In this document: positions 8,644-17,422 of the stretch, in pieces
Numbering within the stretch: the first letter of the stretch is position 1
Layout of the letters: each line of letters begins with the position of its first letter
Source: Gammaproteobacteria bacterium
Lineage (GTDB): Bacteria; Pseudomonadota; Gammaproteobacteria; HK1
Length of the DNA: 64,000 nucleotides
Reading direction: 5' to 3'
Assembly (NCBI GenBank): GCA_022826505.1
Contig: JAJDUQ010000052.1
Span: 96,703-160,702 of the forward strand
Program-made: the position numbers and the translations under genes
The notes under the pieces: model-generated
What the model was told of the DNA's origin: nothing
Database searches by the model: none
What the model saw: only the letters and a program-made list of their open reading frames with translations

Positions 8644-11178
8644 TCACAGCTCTGCGACGGAGAAATCCGTCCCACGCGAGTAACCCATCGGTCGTTGCTT
8701 GAGCGCGTACTGACCGAGCCTGTTGCCGAGGGTCGGCATCTCCCGGGATGCGTAGTCGACGATCTCCCGCACCGAGACCTGCCCGTCGCTCGCGCCGTCG
8801 TCCACTCCGTCGGCTTGCCCTTCAAGGCTCTCGAGCACGAGATAGGTCAGCGCCCCGTGATCCGCCGCCATCAGCTCCTTGGCCCTCTCCTGCGCCTGAG
8901 AAGCGGCGAGAACGTGGATGCCGCCCACACGGGCGAGACGCCGCAAGGACTTCTGCTCGACCGCGACCTGACTGTCGCGATCGGATGCCGCTGCCGTCCT
9001 GAACGCCCCTGCCGCCGCACCGGAGTAACACGAATCGAGAACGAGAAACACGCGTTGCGCCCGCGCTCGCGTCAGAAGCTGCATCAGATGCTTGCTCGAA
9101 AGCCCGAGACGACGCACGCTGTCGGCCCGAATGGACCCACTGGCCCACTCGGGCGCGAACGGAATCATGTACCACTCGGAATAGTCTTCCTCGCGAAGTG
9201 CCACGCCGTGGCCGGAGTAGTAGACGACGAGCACGTCGTGCGGCGAGGCAGGAGTGTCGAGAATGCGTTCGATGGCCGCCTTGTCGGCCGAGGCATCGAG
9301 CAGCGTCGCGGTGTCGACGTCGGCGAAGAGTCCGCCGCTTCGCTCGCGTATCGTCTCCACCAGCGTCCGTACGTCGTTGGGCGGATAGGACAGCTCGAGC
9401 GACGGGTTGGCATAGTCGCCGATGCCGATGGCGACCACATGCAGTTTGGGTCGCGAGGGCGGCGCCGCGACGGCGATGATGGTGACGGGCGACGGCGGTC
9501 CATCGATGTTGCGGTCTCCGACACCGACCGCCCGGAGTTCATTCTTCCCGGGTGCCAGGCGTACCTCGAATCGGCCAAAACCTTCGGCTTTCGAAAACCG
9601 GACGTCGGGGACGAGTTTCCCGTTGTGATAGAGCCGGACCGCGGCGAGCAGGTCCGCCGGGTAGTCGGACTCCGCCAAGCGTACCGTCACCCGTACCGCA
9701 TCACCCGGGGATCGGCCCTCGGCCGGAATCGGATCGATGACCACCTCGGGCGGACGCAAATAGCCTTGTGCAGGGAGATCGACGGCCTCGGTGGTCAGAT
9801 AATCGGAGCGTTCGGGTGCATCGAGCTTCGCCAGGAGTCCGGGCTCGAAGTAGCTCTCCGAGAACGCATCGGCGGACAGCTCCAGAGAGTACCGGGTCCT
9901 GGTCCGGCCCGCCCATCTGATTGCATCGATCCCGCCCTGCGAGCCATCGAATCGCCCCTTGCGGTCGAGCACCGCCCAGCCCCGGACAGTGGAGACGAGC
10001 CGGCCGAGCAGTCCGGCTTTGCGGTTCTTGCGCGCCTTCCGGCTTGCGTACGAATAGATGGCGATGGTCCCGTCACGTTCCCCGCCGAACAGCCATTCTC
10101 TCGACGTGTCCAGCAGCAGCAGGGATGCAGCGTCCGGAAAGTCCTTGACCTTCACCAGGGAGCGGAAATCCTTCTTTCTGCCGGACACCGGCCAGATCCG
10201 GATCTGCCCGGTCGCGTCTCGCGCCGCGAACCGAGTGCCGTCACCATTCATCGCGAGATCTTCGACCGCGCCCTTCAGCCGCCTGGATCCGGTGAAGAGT
10301 CGCCGCGGCGCATCGGCGCCGGCAAGCGACCATACGCAAAGACGCCCCCGCGCGTCACCGAGCACGAGACGTGTCCCGTCCGGTGTGAACACCGCCGCCG
10401 TGGTGCCGGTTCCGCGCTTGCAACCATCGAGGGAGCCCAGCACCCGCACCCCCGATCTGTCGACCCGCCCCACGATCAAGGTGCCGCCGGCCGCACGATA
10501 CACGATGGTGGATCCGTCGGGCGAGAGGAGCGGCCGCGCCCCCTTCGCCGCATCGGGCAGAGGCGCCGGCAGGGTCCTCATCGCCGCACCATGCCATCGA
10601 CCGTCCCGGGTTCGAAAGGCCATCGCGGTGCCGGCCTCCGCAACCGCCGGAACGGCACCGGCATCGAAACCGCCGATCGCGGCCCCGAGGGTGCGGCGGC
10701 GGCCATCGAGGTGCATCGACCGCGCGGAGCCGTCCGCGTGCACGGTCACGATTTCTGTCAGGAGACCCGCGCGCCGCACCGTCCCTGCGAGCACGTCGCT
10801 GAAGCCCCCATCGATCCGTACGCCGCGTTCGAGATCCCACAGGTAGGCGGCGCCGTCGCCGTGCACCGCCAGCACGAGCCGTCGTTCCGAGTCGGCCGAC
10901 AGACCGGTGGTGGCGCCCCTCCGGCGCCTCGGATCGATGGTGAGCGTCGGTTTGATCAGCAGCCGCTGGCGCTGGGATTCGGTAAGGCGTGCTCCTGAGT
11001 CGACGATTGGTCGGACAACACCGGACATCACGCGTCCCAGTTGCGCCTCGGCCGGGAAAGCGCCGACCGTGGCAAGCAACACGCCGCCAGATACCATGAG
11101 CACTCGCCAATTTCTCTCCGCCCGCAGGCGGAGTGCGCCGTGGAGAACGCGCCGCCCTTTCGACAACATCCGGTTCAT
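8644..11178 (-). CDS. Exported WD40-repeat caspase-like protease
   Basis: The 844-residue protein has a signal peptide (VLMVSGGVLLATVGAFPAEA). An N-terminal beta-propeller region (about 80-400) holds WD40-like blades such as AVHGDGAAYLWDLE, VFTPDGTRLVLGDARGRLCVW and RFAARDATGQIRIWPV. A linker follows with the motif GWAVLDRKGRFDGSQGG, and then the C14 caspase domain from about residue 590. The dyad is His657 (YYSGHG) and Cys717 (LDSCYSG). An EF-hand-like acidic loop (DDGASDGQVSVREI) follows, as in the other caspases here. ATG 11178 is chosen for GGAGG five bases upstream; GTG 11190 and ATG 11169 are alternatives. The propeller probably binds a protein partner or substrate. Bacterial WD40-caspases are known, but the exported location is notable. 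Confidence 0.88.
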   Translation of the reverse strand: MNRMLSKGRRVLHGALRLRAERNWRVLMVSGGVLLATVGAFPAEAQLGRVMSGVVRPIVDSGARLTESQRQRLLIKPTLTIDPRRRRGATTGLSADSERRLVLAVHGDGAAYLWDLERGVRIDGGFSDVLAGTVRRAGLLTEIVTVHADGSARSMHLDGRRRTLGAAIGGFDAGAVPAVAEAGTAMAFRTRDGRWHGAAMRTLPAPLPDAAKGARPLLSPDGSTIVYRAAGGTLIVGRVDRSGVRVLGSLDGCKRGTGTTAAVFTPDGTRLVLGDARGRLCVWSLAGADAPRRLFTGSRRLKGAVEDLAMNGDGTRFAARDATGQIRIWPVSGRKKDFRSLVKVKDFPDAASLLLLDTSREWLFGGERDGTIAIYSYASRKARKNRKAGLLGRLVSTVRGWAVLDRKGRFDGSQGGIDAIRWAGRTRTRYSLELSADAFSESYFEPGLLAKLDAPERSDYLTTEAVDLPAQGYLRPPEVVIDPIPAEGRSPGDAVRVTVRLAESDYPADLLAAVRLYHNGKLVPDVRFSKAEGFGRFEVRLAPGKNELRAVGVGDRNIDGPPSPVTIIAVAAPPSRPKLHVVAIGIGDYANPSLELSYPPNDVRTLVETIRERSGGLFADVDTATLLDASADKAAIERILDTPASPHDVLVVYYSGHGVALREEDYSEWYMIPFAPEWASGSIRADSVRRLGLSSKHLMQLLTRARAQRVFLVLDSCYSGAAAGAFRTAAASDRDSQVAVEQKSLRRLARVGGIHVLAASQAQERAKELMAADHGALTYLVLESLEGQADGVDDGASDGQVSVREIVDYASREMPTLGNRLGQYALKQRPMGYSRGTDFSVAEL

Positions 11179-11276
11179 CTCCGCCTCCACGGTGGTGAGT
11201 CGGTGACGAGTTCAGGCCGTCGCGAATACACCGGGCCATAGCCCCGCCGGTGCGCGCCTGACACGGTCCCGACCCT

Positions 11277-13286
11277 CTACGGAGCCGACACGGTCTCGTA
11301 AACCACGCTCGCGACCGACAGATGGGGAGGACTGTCCGCGTCGGCGCGAAGCACCTCGGCCAGCTCGACCAGATAGGCCTTCGGACGCTCGATGACCGCC
11401 AGATCCTTGTGTGCGGTGGTCAGCTTCTCGATGCGGGTGGAGTCTCCATGGGACACCACGGCCACCAGGGTTCCGGGGCCCGCAGGAGGGCTTATCCGGA
11501 TTCGGAAGGTCCTGTCGCCGGAACCGGGCACCTTCTTCGGCTCGCCTGCTTCAATTCGCGTCGGCACCTTGTCCCTGAGGCTGTACTCATTGGGAAAGAG
11601 CTGCATCATCTCTCCCGTGGGGGAGACGTCGAGCAACACGAGCTCGCCGTCGCGGGGGCTCGTGACGACGATGTCCACCGCGGTGCCGATCTCGAGGCGC
11701 GTGCCCTGCTCGATTCGTACCTGCACCCCGCCCCCTGCCTGCGCGCCGGCCGTTGGCACCGGGCCCACGAGGATGTCCTTCACGGCCAGCGGGCTCGACG
11801 GAGTCGCCATCGCGACCGGCATGAACGCGGGTGCGTCCATCGCATTCGAGGCTCCATGAATCTGTGGAGTGAGCCCGTCGGCGCAACGTTCCGGGTGCCG
11901 GCCGCAGTAGGCTTCCGACTCCCGGAGCACGTACCGGTACAGCTCCGCGCGAGTGACGGTTCCGTCGGCGTCGGCGTCGGCCATGGCGTCTCTCGCTCCG
12001 GCCAGCAGCCGCCTGGTGAACACGCTCATCGGAGCCCGAACCTCCTCGTCCACGAGTGCCTTCTGATGGGCTTCCACTGCGGCCCATACCGTGATGTCGG
12101 CCGTTCGGAACTTGGGATCCTTCGTCGAGACGAACGTGTCGGGCTCCGAATCGCGGACGACTTCCCGGTTCGCGTCCGGGGTGCGGAGCTTGAGCGGTCC
12201 CCCGTCGGAGCGGCGCGGGCTCTTGATGTAGCGCCAATGGTCGCCGACGACCATCATCTTGTCGCTGGTCCCGGCATGACAGGAATCGACCACCACGTTG
12301 ATGCGGCGCCCGTCGAGACGTGCAAGCATCGCCCCGATTTCGTCGTCGGTAATCATCCCGTCAACCGTGTTGTTCGCACGCACGGCAACGTCGACGGGGA
12401 CCAGCGTCTCGTCGTAGCGATCGGGCTCGTCGCCATTGGTGTCGAGCTGTTGCCAGCCATGTCCGCTGAAGTAGATGAACACCTCGTCGCCCGGGCCCGT
12501 CCCGCCGATGAGCCACTCGTCCATGGCGCCGAGTATCGCCGACCGGGTGGCCTCTGCATCGAGCAGCATCTTGACGTCGCGCGCGTCATATCCCAGAACG
12601 CCGGTGACGAACGCGCGCATCGCCTTCGCGTCGCTTACCGGACCAATCAGGCGCCCGACGTTCCGGTAGGCACCGATACCGATCAACAACGCCTTGCGGC
12701 GGACGTTCGGGGACGCCGAGGACGTGCGGCCCTTGTCGGTCGAGCCGAGACGCACGATCTCGACGCGTCGATTCCTCCCGTCGTCCGGACTCATGTCCGG
12801 CAGCGGATAGTCTTCGCCCATGCCGACGTCGACGAGGCGGTGTTCGGCAATGCCCGCGGAGACCAGGGTGCGCTTGACCGAGCCCGCCCGCTTCACCGAG
12901 AGCCGCCGGTTGTAGTCCCGCCCCCCGACGCTGTCGGTATGTCCCTGGACCGCGAACGAGTAGTGGCGCAGTGTCTTCAGCTCCAGCGCCCTGGCAACCT
13001 CGTCGAGCTGTTCCACTGCCCTTGCGGTCAGTCGATGCGAATTGAACTCGAACTCGATGGCGGGCAGACCGATTCGATATGACAGGGGACTCGGGTCAGG
13101 TTCCGGCGGAGAGTCGTCACCCTCGACCACCATTGCCTTGTCCGCACCGCACCTGTCGCCTTGGAGCAGCTTGCACTCGATCGTCTTGTAGCTGAACACC
13201 GTGGGGCGTTCCGAGGCAGCGGCGACGCCTGACGCAAGTCCGCCAAACGCGGCAACCACGGCCAGGAGGCGTAGCATTGAATTCAT
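11277..13286 (-). CDS. OmpA-caspase-DUF4384 fusion protein
   Basis: This 669-residue protein joins three modules. After a signal peptide (LLAVVAAFGGLASGVAAA), an OmpA-type peptidoglycan-binding domain spans about 75-180 (VQGHTDSVGGRDYNRRLS, ending NRRVEIVRL). A C14 caspase domain spans about 195-400 with His276 (YFSGHG) and Cys336 (VDSCHAG). An EF-hand-like loop follows (ADADADGTVTRAEL). The C-terminal DUF4384 contains GELVLLDVSPTGEMMQLFPN. I place the start at ATG 13286, with GGAG nine bases upstream. The frame stays open further upstream, but there it overlaps the next gene and encodes non-natural sequence. The architecture implies a caspase tethered to the cell wall in the periplasm, and it shares the paired-Cys tail (ESEAYC) with the caspase at the window edge. 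Confidence 0.9.
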   Translation of the reverse strand: MNSMLRLLAVVAAFGGLASGVAAASERPTVFSYKTIECKLLQGDRCGADKAMVVEGDDSPPEPDPSPLSYRIGLPAIEFEFNSHRLTARAVEQLDEVARALELKTLRHYSFAVQGHTDSVGGRDYNRRLSVKRAGSVKRTLVSAGIAEHRLVDVGMGEDYPLPDMSPDDGRNRRVEIVRLGSTDKGRTSSASPNVRRKALLIGIGAYRNVGRLIGPVSDAKAMRAFVTGVLGYDARDVKMLLDAEATRSAILGAMDEWLIGGTGPGDEVFIYFSGHGWQQLDTNGDEPDRYDETLVPVDVAVRANNTVDGMITDDEIGAMLARLDGRRINVVVDSCHAGTSDKMMVVGDHWRYIKSPRRSDGGPLKLRTPDANREVVRDSEPDTFVSTKDPKFRTADITVWAAVEAHQKALVDEEVRAPMSVFTRRLLAGARDAMADADADGTVTRAELYRYVLRESEAYCGRHPERCADGLTPQIHGASNAMDAPAFMPVAMATPSSPLAVKDILVGPVPTAGAQAGGGVQVRIEQGTRLEIGTAVDIVVTSPRDGELVLLDVSPTGEMMQLFPNEYSLRDKVPTRIEAGEPKKVPGSGDRTFRIRISPPAGPGTLVAVVSHGDSTRIEKLTTAHKDLAVIERPKAYLVELAEVLRADADSPPHLSVASVVYETVSAP

Positions 13287-13345
13287 GGCATGGTGCTCCG
13301 TTGGTGAGATGACAGTGGATCCCGCTCTGCGGCAACCGGCGTGGC

Positions 13346-13903
13346 TCAATGGGCCACCACCGTAGTCGAGAGCGTCATCACGCTCCAGTCGTCGGGATTC
13401 ACGCGGCCGAGCGCATCGTTCAGCCGTCGGTGGAACTGACCCGGGTTCAGGTCGAGGCTGGCGATCCCGCCCGCCCCCTCGCTCAGGATGTCGGCTCCGG
13501 AGAGGAATTCGAACTGGTTTCGGGTCGAGACCAGGTAGAACGCCTCGGGCCCGGCGGGGGGCTTCACCACAACCTGAAGTCCACTCGCAGGCGAGGGAAA
13601 GTCGACAATCTCGGCCGGAGACATCTGGAAGTTCCGCAGCAGTCGGGTGACCTTGCACGAGGTGCTGACGTGAAAGAGGCTCAGGAATGCAGGGGTGCTG
13701 ACCCGCATCTGAATGCGAAACGGTTCGCCCACGTTGAATCGCGCATCGGGCACGGCCCACGCTTCGGTGACGAACTTTCGGCCCTCGTTGACGTCCGGGA
13801 GCACGCACGGCGCTGCGTGGGCCGAGGACCCGATCAGTGTTGCAGCCGACACGAAAGCGAGCGTGGCGAGTGGGAAGATGCGGCGGCGAATGGAACTTGA
13901 CAT
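13346..13903 (-). CDS. Exported DUF4384 protein
   Basis: A 185-residue exported protein with a normal signal peptide (FPLATLAFVSAATLIGSSAHA) and no lipobox. The mature domain is DUF4384: EGRKFVTEAWAVPDARFNVG, IQMRVSTPAFLSLFHVST, GLQVVVKPPAG and the tail LDLNPGQFHRRLNDALG with NPDDWS. It is a paralog of the lipoprotein at 4661-5290. The start at ATG 13903 has GGAGA eight bases upstream. It lies 59 bases upstream of the OmpA-caspase-DUF4384 fusion in the same direction, so the two are probably co-expressed and could bind the same ligand or each other. Confidence 0.82.
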   Translation of the reverse strand: MSSSIRRRIFPLATLAFVSAATLIGSSAHAAPCVLPDVNEGRKFVTEAWAVPDARFNVGEPFRIQMRVSTPAFLSLFHVSTSCKVTRLLRNFQMSPAEIVDFPSPASGLQVVVKPPAGPEAFYLVSTRNQFEFLSGADILSEGAGGIASLDLNPGQFHRRLNDALGRVNPDDWSVMTLSTTVVAH

Positions 13904-13973
13904 GGCAACAGTCTCCGATTTTTCAGTCGCCCCGCGCGCGAGTGCGCGCAGGGCCATTGGGAGCCGGATCGGC

Positions 13974-14606
13974 CTATTCGATGTAGACGACCTGATTGTG
14001 TACCACCCGGCTCGCAGGTTTCTCCTTCAGCGTGAATTTCAAGTCCTTGGCGACCGAGACGGCATCGCCGCGAAGCGCAAGAAAGGGTCCCGCCTCGGTG
14101 CTGTCGTCGACGAGATTCCGAGTCATGGGGACATTGTCCTTCGAGGCAATCACGGTCAGCAGTTCGGCGCCCTTGGGGTGCGATACGAGGAGCTGATACT
14201 CGGACCCGGCGGGCGGAATCGAAATCGCCTTTCCCGCGCGCACGAAGTTGTCTGACTCGTAGCGGTTGGGAAAGATCTGATGCACCTTGCCGCTCGTCCC
14301 GGTGTCGAATACCCAGACGTAGGCGTCCTCGGTTACGTCGACGGTGAGGGTGAGGGTGTCGCCATGGCCGTAGCGTGCGTCCGGACGGTCCACCGCCGTC
14401 TTTACCGCAAGCTCCGTGCCGGCGGTGTTCTGTGTGCTCACGGGCGCCGCCTCGAGCTTCGCCATCGGGACCTGACGGATGTCGAGATCCTTGATGTACG
14501 AAGGCTCCGTTGCGTTCGCGAGGGAAGCTGCAAACTGCGACAGCACCACCAGCATGGTTGCCGCAAGACCCGTACCGCAGGGGGTGATTCGTGAAGAAGC
14601 GTTCAT
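13974..14606 (-). CDS. Exported DUF4384 protein, divergent paralog
   Basis: A 210-residue protein with a signal peptide (TMLVVLSQFAASLANA). A DUF4384 domain is recognisable by YGHGDTLTLTVDVTEDAYVWVFDT and HQIFPNRYESDNFV, the strand pattern also seen in the caspase-linked DUF4384. It is more diverged from the paralogs at 4661 and 13346 than they are from each other. ATG 14606 has GGAGG ten bases upstream. It is the first intact gene of the run that continues through the DUF4384 protein, the OmpA-caspase fusion and the WD40-caspase. No enzymatic residues can be named. Confidence 0.8.
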   Translation of the reverse strand: MNASSRITPCGTGLAATMLVVLSQFAASLANATEPSYIKDLDIRQVPMAKLEAAPVSTQNTAGTELAVKTAVDRPDARYGHGDTLTLTVDVTEDAYVWVFDTGTSGKVHQIFPNRYESDNFVRAGKAISIPPAGSEYQLLVSHPKGAELLTVIASKDNVPMTRNLVDDSTEAGPFLALRGDAVSVAKDLKFTLKEKPASRVVHNQVVYIE

Positions 14607-14700
14607 CACGTGGTCCTCCAGTGAAGTGTGTGTGGATGAGCCGACACAACCCCGGTCATCGACCGGCGAACACGATACCCGGGGTTGCAGGACTTCAGTC

Positions 14701-14832
14701 GTCCGGATCGATGCAAGAGAGTGCACCGTCCAGGCGCTTGAAGAATGGGACGGGCTCGAGCCGAGAATCGCGACGCCCGCCGTCTCTCTCTCGGGATGTC
14801 GTCGTGCGAGAGAATATTCATCGGATTTCGAA
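14701..14832 (-). pseudogene. Decayed fragment of a DUF4384 paralog
   Basis: Reading the minus strand just after the stop of the vWA gene, one frame gives RNPMNILSHDDIPRE, matching RNPMDFLAASDILSE of the intact lipoprotein. A second frame then gives LEPVPFFKRLDGALSCIDPDD. This aligns without gaps over 21 positions to the LNPGQF...NPDD end of the exported paralog, with the following Trp codon changed to TGA. A frameshift lies between the two parts and no start is present. It is therefore the 3' remnant of a third or fourth copy of this family. Confidence 0.75.
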
Positions 14833-14834
14833 CC

Positions 14835-16880
14835 CTAGTGTTCCAACTCGGCAATCGACCTGGCCAGGCGCACGAGTCGGACGAACTCGTTGCGGTAGCC
14901 GAACGGGTCGTCGCCGCGCGCGCCCTGCGCAAGGGTGACGATGTCGCCGTAGCCGTAGTCGCCAATGTGGCGGCCACCGCGCAGCAGCTCGCCGAAGGCG
15001 GCCACCGCCGCGGCGAAACGCACGTCTCTCGGGGCGTCGTCCACGCTCGCGAACGCGTCGGCGACGGTCACCGCCCGAGTCATCAAGGTGCTCGTCTCGG
15101 CGTCGGGCAGCTTGTAGCGCAGCTTCAGGAAGGCAAGCTCACCGTCGAACGCCGACGCCGGCGTCGCTTCCCCGGCCTGGTAGCGCAGGGACGGAACGCG
15201 GGTCGCGTCCGAGCCGGCCGGAATGAGCTCGTAGATCGCGGTCACGGTGTGCCCTGCGCCAATCTCGCCCGCATCGACCTTGTCGTTGCGGAAGTCCTCG
15301 CGTGCGAGCAACCGGGTTTCGTACCCGATCAGCCGATACTCGCTGACCGTCGCAGGATTGAACTCCACCTGAATCTTCACGTCCTTCGCGATTGTCACGA
15401 GCGTCGACGCCGCTTCCTCGAGCAGCACCTTGCGCGCCTCGGCGAGCGAATCGATGTAGGCGGCGTTACCGTCGCCGTGCTGCGCGAGGCGCTGCATCAG
15501 CGCGTCGTTGTAGTTGCCCATTCCAAAACCGAGCACCGAGAGGGCGATGCCGCTCGAGCGCTTGCGCGCGATGTAGTCCTCGAGTACGTCGGGGTTGGAG
15601 ATGCCGACGTTGAAGTCCCCGTCGGTGGCGAGGATGACGCGATTGACGCCACCCTCGATGAAGTGCAGCCCGGCCAGCCGATAGGCTTCGCGAATGCCTT
15701 CCGCGCCGGCGGTGGAGCCACTGGCCCGCAGTCGTTCGAGGCTCGCCAGAATCGTGCTCCGCTCAGCCACGGGCGTCGGCTCCAGCACCACACCGGCCGA
15801 GCCGGCGTACGCCACTATCGCCACCCGATCCTCGGGCGCCAGCGCACCCAGCAGGAGCTTGAACGAGCGCACGAGCAGCGGCAGCTTGTTCGGGCGGTGC
15901 ATCGAGCCCGAGGTGTCGATGAGGAACACCAGGTTCGCCTGCGGCGCGGTGACACGGTTCAGCACATGGCCCTTGATGCCGATGTGCAGCAGCCGGGCCG
16001 CGTCGTCCCACGGTGCAGGCATTACCGCGACATGGGTGGCGAACGGGGGATCGCGGGTCTCGGGCGGCGCGTAGTCGTAGGGGAAGTAGTTCACCAGCTC
16101 CTCGGTGCGCACCGCATCGCTGGGCGGCAGAAGGCCGTCGTTCAGCGACGCACGCATGAACGCGTACGCGGCAGTGTCGACATCGATGGAGAAGGTCGAT
16201 ACCGGCTCTTCGGCGACGACCTTGACGGGGTTGGGGCTGAGCTCGGCAAAGCGGTCCCGGCTCTGCGCGGCATCGTGGGCCGGCGCTGCCTCATGTGCAC
16301 GCGACCTCGAGGCCTGCCCCGCCGGGTGTGACCAGCCCAGGATCCCACTGCCGCCCATTGCCGCTGGTGGGGAGGACGATTTCGAGACCGAACGCTCGGC
16401 GTCGTTGCCCTGGACCGGCGTGCCGGGAGCCGTCGTCAGGGCCGTCGCGGGGGACGATTCCGGCGCCTCGCCGGCTGTGGACGCGAGACGCTGTTCGTCC
16501 GCCGGTGCTTCCGGCAATGGCAGCGACAGGCCTTTCTGGAACGTGGGAGCAGGATCCTCGTTCGCTTTCCCTGAATGCTCCGGACGCAAGAGGTTCGGCG
16601 TCATGAAGAGCTGATGCGAGACGACGACCGCGACCATGATCGCGGCGGCACCGCCGGCAAATGCGAGTGAGGGGCGCGACAAGGGCATGACAAGTTTCCG
16701 AATCCACGACCTGGCGAATTTCGATTCTCGTCTCCTGTGACGCGTCTGCTCGCCAGTTCCTTGGTGGTGGCGATCGAATGCCGCCATCGCCTCGTGGATT
16801 GCCTGTTCACGCGCCACCGCCGGTGCCCGCGGCGAGGTCTCGCGAAGAACCGACTCCAGCCTGTCAAGCTCGTCGCTCAC
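14835..16880 (-). CDS. Membrane-anchored von Willebrand factor A protein (YfbK-like), likely partner of ECF sigma factor
   Basis: The 681-residue protein has about 70 cytoplasmic residues, one membrane segment (about 71-92: SLAFAGGAAAIMVAVVVSHQLF), a low-complexity linker, a conserved VWA-N-type region (about 225-275: STFSIDVDTAAYAFMR) and a vWA domain. The vWA MIDAS motif DTSGS is at 322-326. A C-terminal DUF3520-like region follows. This layout matches the E. coli YfbK type, here with an N-terminal cytoplasmic part where an anti-sigma segment would sit. The gene overlaps the sigma factor gene by 4 bases (ATGA), so translation is coupled. I infer that it receives an envelope signal through the periplasmic vWA domain and controls the sigma factor. 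The decayed DUF4384 fragment lies directly behind its stop. Confidence 0.87.
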   Translation of the reverse strand: MSDELDRLESVLRETSPRAPAVAREQAIHEAMAAFDRHHQGTGEQTRHRRRESKFARSWIRKLVMPLSRPSLAFAGGAAAIMVAVVVSHQLFMTPNLLRPEHSGKANEDPAPTFQKGLSLPLPEAPADEQRLASTAGEAPESSPATALTTAPGTPVQGNDAERSVSKSSSPPAAMGGSGILGWSHPAGQASRSRAHEAAPAHDAAQSRDRFAELSPNPVKVVAEEPVSTFSIDVDTAAYAFMRASLNDGLLPPSDAVRTEELVNYFPYDYAPPETRDPPFATHVAVMPAPWDDAARLLHIGIKGHVLNRVTAPQANLVFLIDTSGSMHRPNKLPLLVRSFKLLLGALAPEDRVAIVAYAGSAGVVLEPTPVAERSTILASLERLRASGSTAGAEGIREAYRLAGLHFIEGGVNRVILATDGDFNVGISNPDVLEDYIARKRSSGIALSVLGFGMGNYNDALMQRLAQHGDGNAAYIDSLAEARKVLLEEAASTLVTIAKDVKIQVEFNPATVSEYRLIGYETRLLAREDFRNDKVDAGEIGAGHTVTAIYELIPAGSDATRVPSLRYQAGEATPASAFDGELAFLKLRYKLPDAETSTLMTRAVTVADAFASVDDAPRDVRFAAAVAAFGELLRGGRHIGDYGYGDIVTLAQGARGDDPFGYRNEFVRLVRLARSIAELEH

Positions 16881-17422
16881 CGCACTGCCTCCTCGTCCGC
16901 GGCCAGTGCACGCAGTCGCTTGCGTACCTCGTGCATGCGCCAGGACACCGTCGATTCCGAGACGCCGAGCACATCACCCGCTTCCGCATGACGCAGGCCC
17001 TCTTCGAGCACGAGGAATACGGTGGTGCGCAGATCCTCGGACAGCCGGCCCAGGGCCTGGCGCAGCCAGGACGACTCGCGCGCACTGATATCGGCCTGGA
17101 CGCGCGCCAATTGGTCGAACTCGGCATAGCTGCGTTCGCCCCGGTACCGCGCGGCCTTGCGTCGCAAGGCATCGCGTGCGGCATTGACCACCACGGAGTA
17201 GAGCCAGGTGGTGAACCGGCTCTTCGCGCGATAGGACGCGAGCTTGCCGGGAAGCGAGATGCAGACGTCCTGTGCCAAGTCCGCAGCTTCCTCCGAGTCG
17301 CCGAGCACACGTGCTCCGACTCGATAAATCAGATCGTAGTGACGCTCGAGCAGTGCACCGAACGCATCGCGATCTCCCGCCGCTGCCCGGAACGCCAACG
17401 AACTGTCCGTGTTGTCAGTCAT
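16877..17422 (-). CDS. ECF-type RNA polymerase sigma factor
   Basis: This 181-residue protein has the two-domain layout of group 4 sigma factors. Region 2 spans about 10-85, including AFGALLERHYDLIYRVGARVL, DLAQDV and SRFTTWLYSVVVNAARD. Region 4 spans about 112-170 with the helix-turn-helix (HAEAGDVLGVSESTVSWRMHEV). It is the first gene of a two-gene unit with the vWA membrane protein. It stands divergent to the repeat/FGE gene across a 466-bp gap. Its position inside the caspase/DUF4384 island makes those genes candidate targets; that is inference, as I could not identify a shared promoter motif. Confidence 0.93.
   Translation of the reverse strand: MTDNTDSSLAFRAAAGDRDAFGALLERHYDLIYRVGARVLGDSEEAADLAQDVCISLPGKLASYRAKSRFTTWLYSVVVNAARDALRRKAARYRGERSYAEFDQLARVQADISARESSWLRQALGRLSEDLRTTVFLVLEEGLRHAEAGDVLGVSESTVSWRMHEVRKRLRALAADEEAVR

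Noticed and set aside
8695..10998. 767-codon plus-strand ORF opposite the WD40-caspase gene
   Set aside because: Composition is that of an antisense shadow; the minus strand encodes recognisable WD40 and caspase domains throughout.
13287..13808. N-terminal extension of the OmpA-caspase frame
   Set aside because: It overlaps a real DUF4384 gene in another frame, reads as unnatural sequence, and a better start with a ribosome site and signal peptide exists at 13286.
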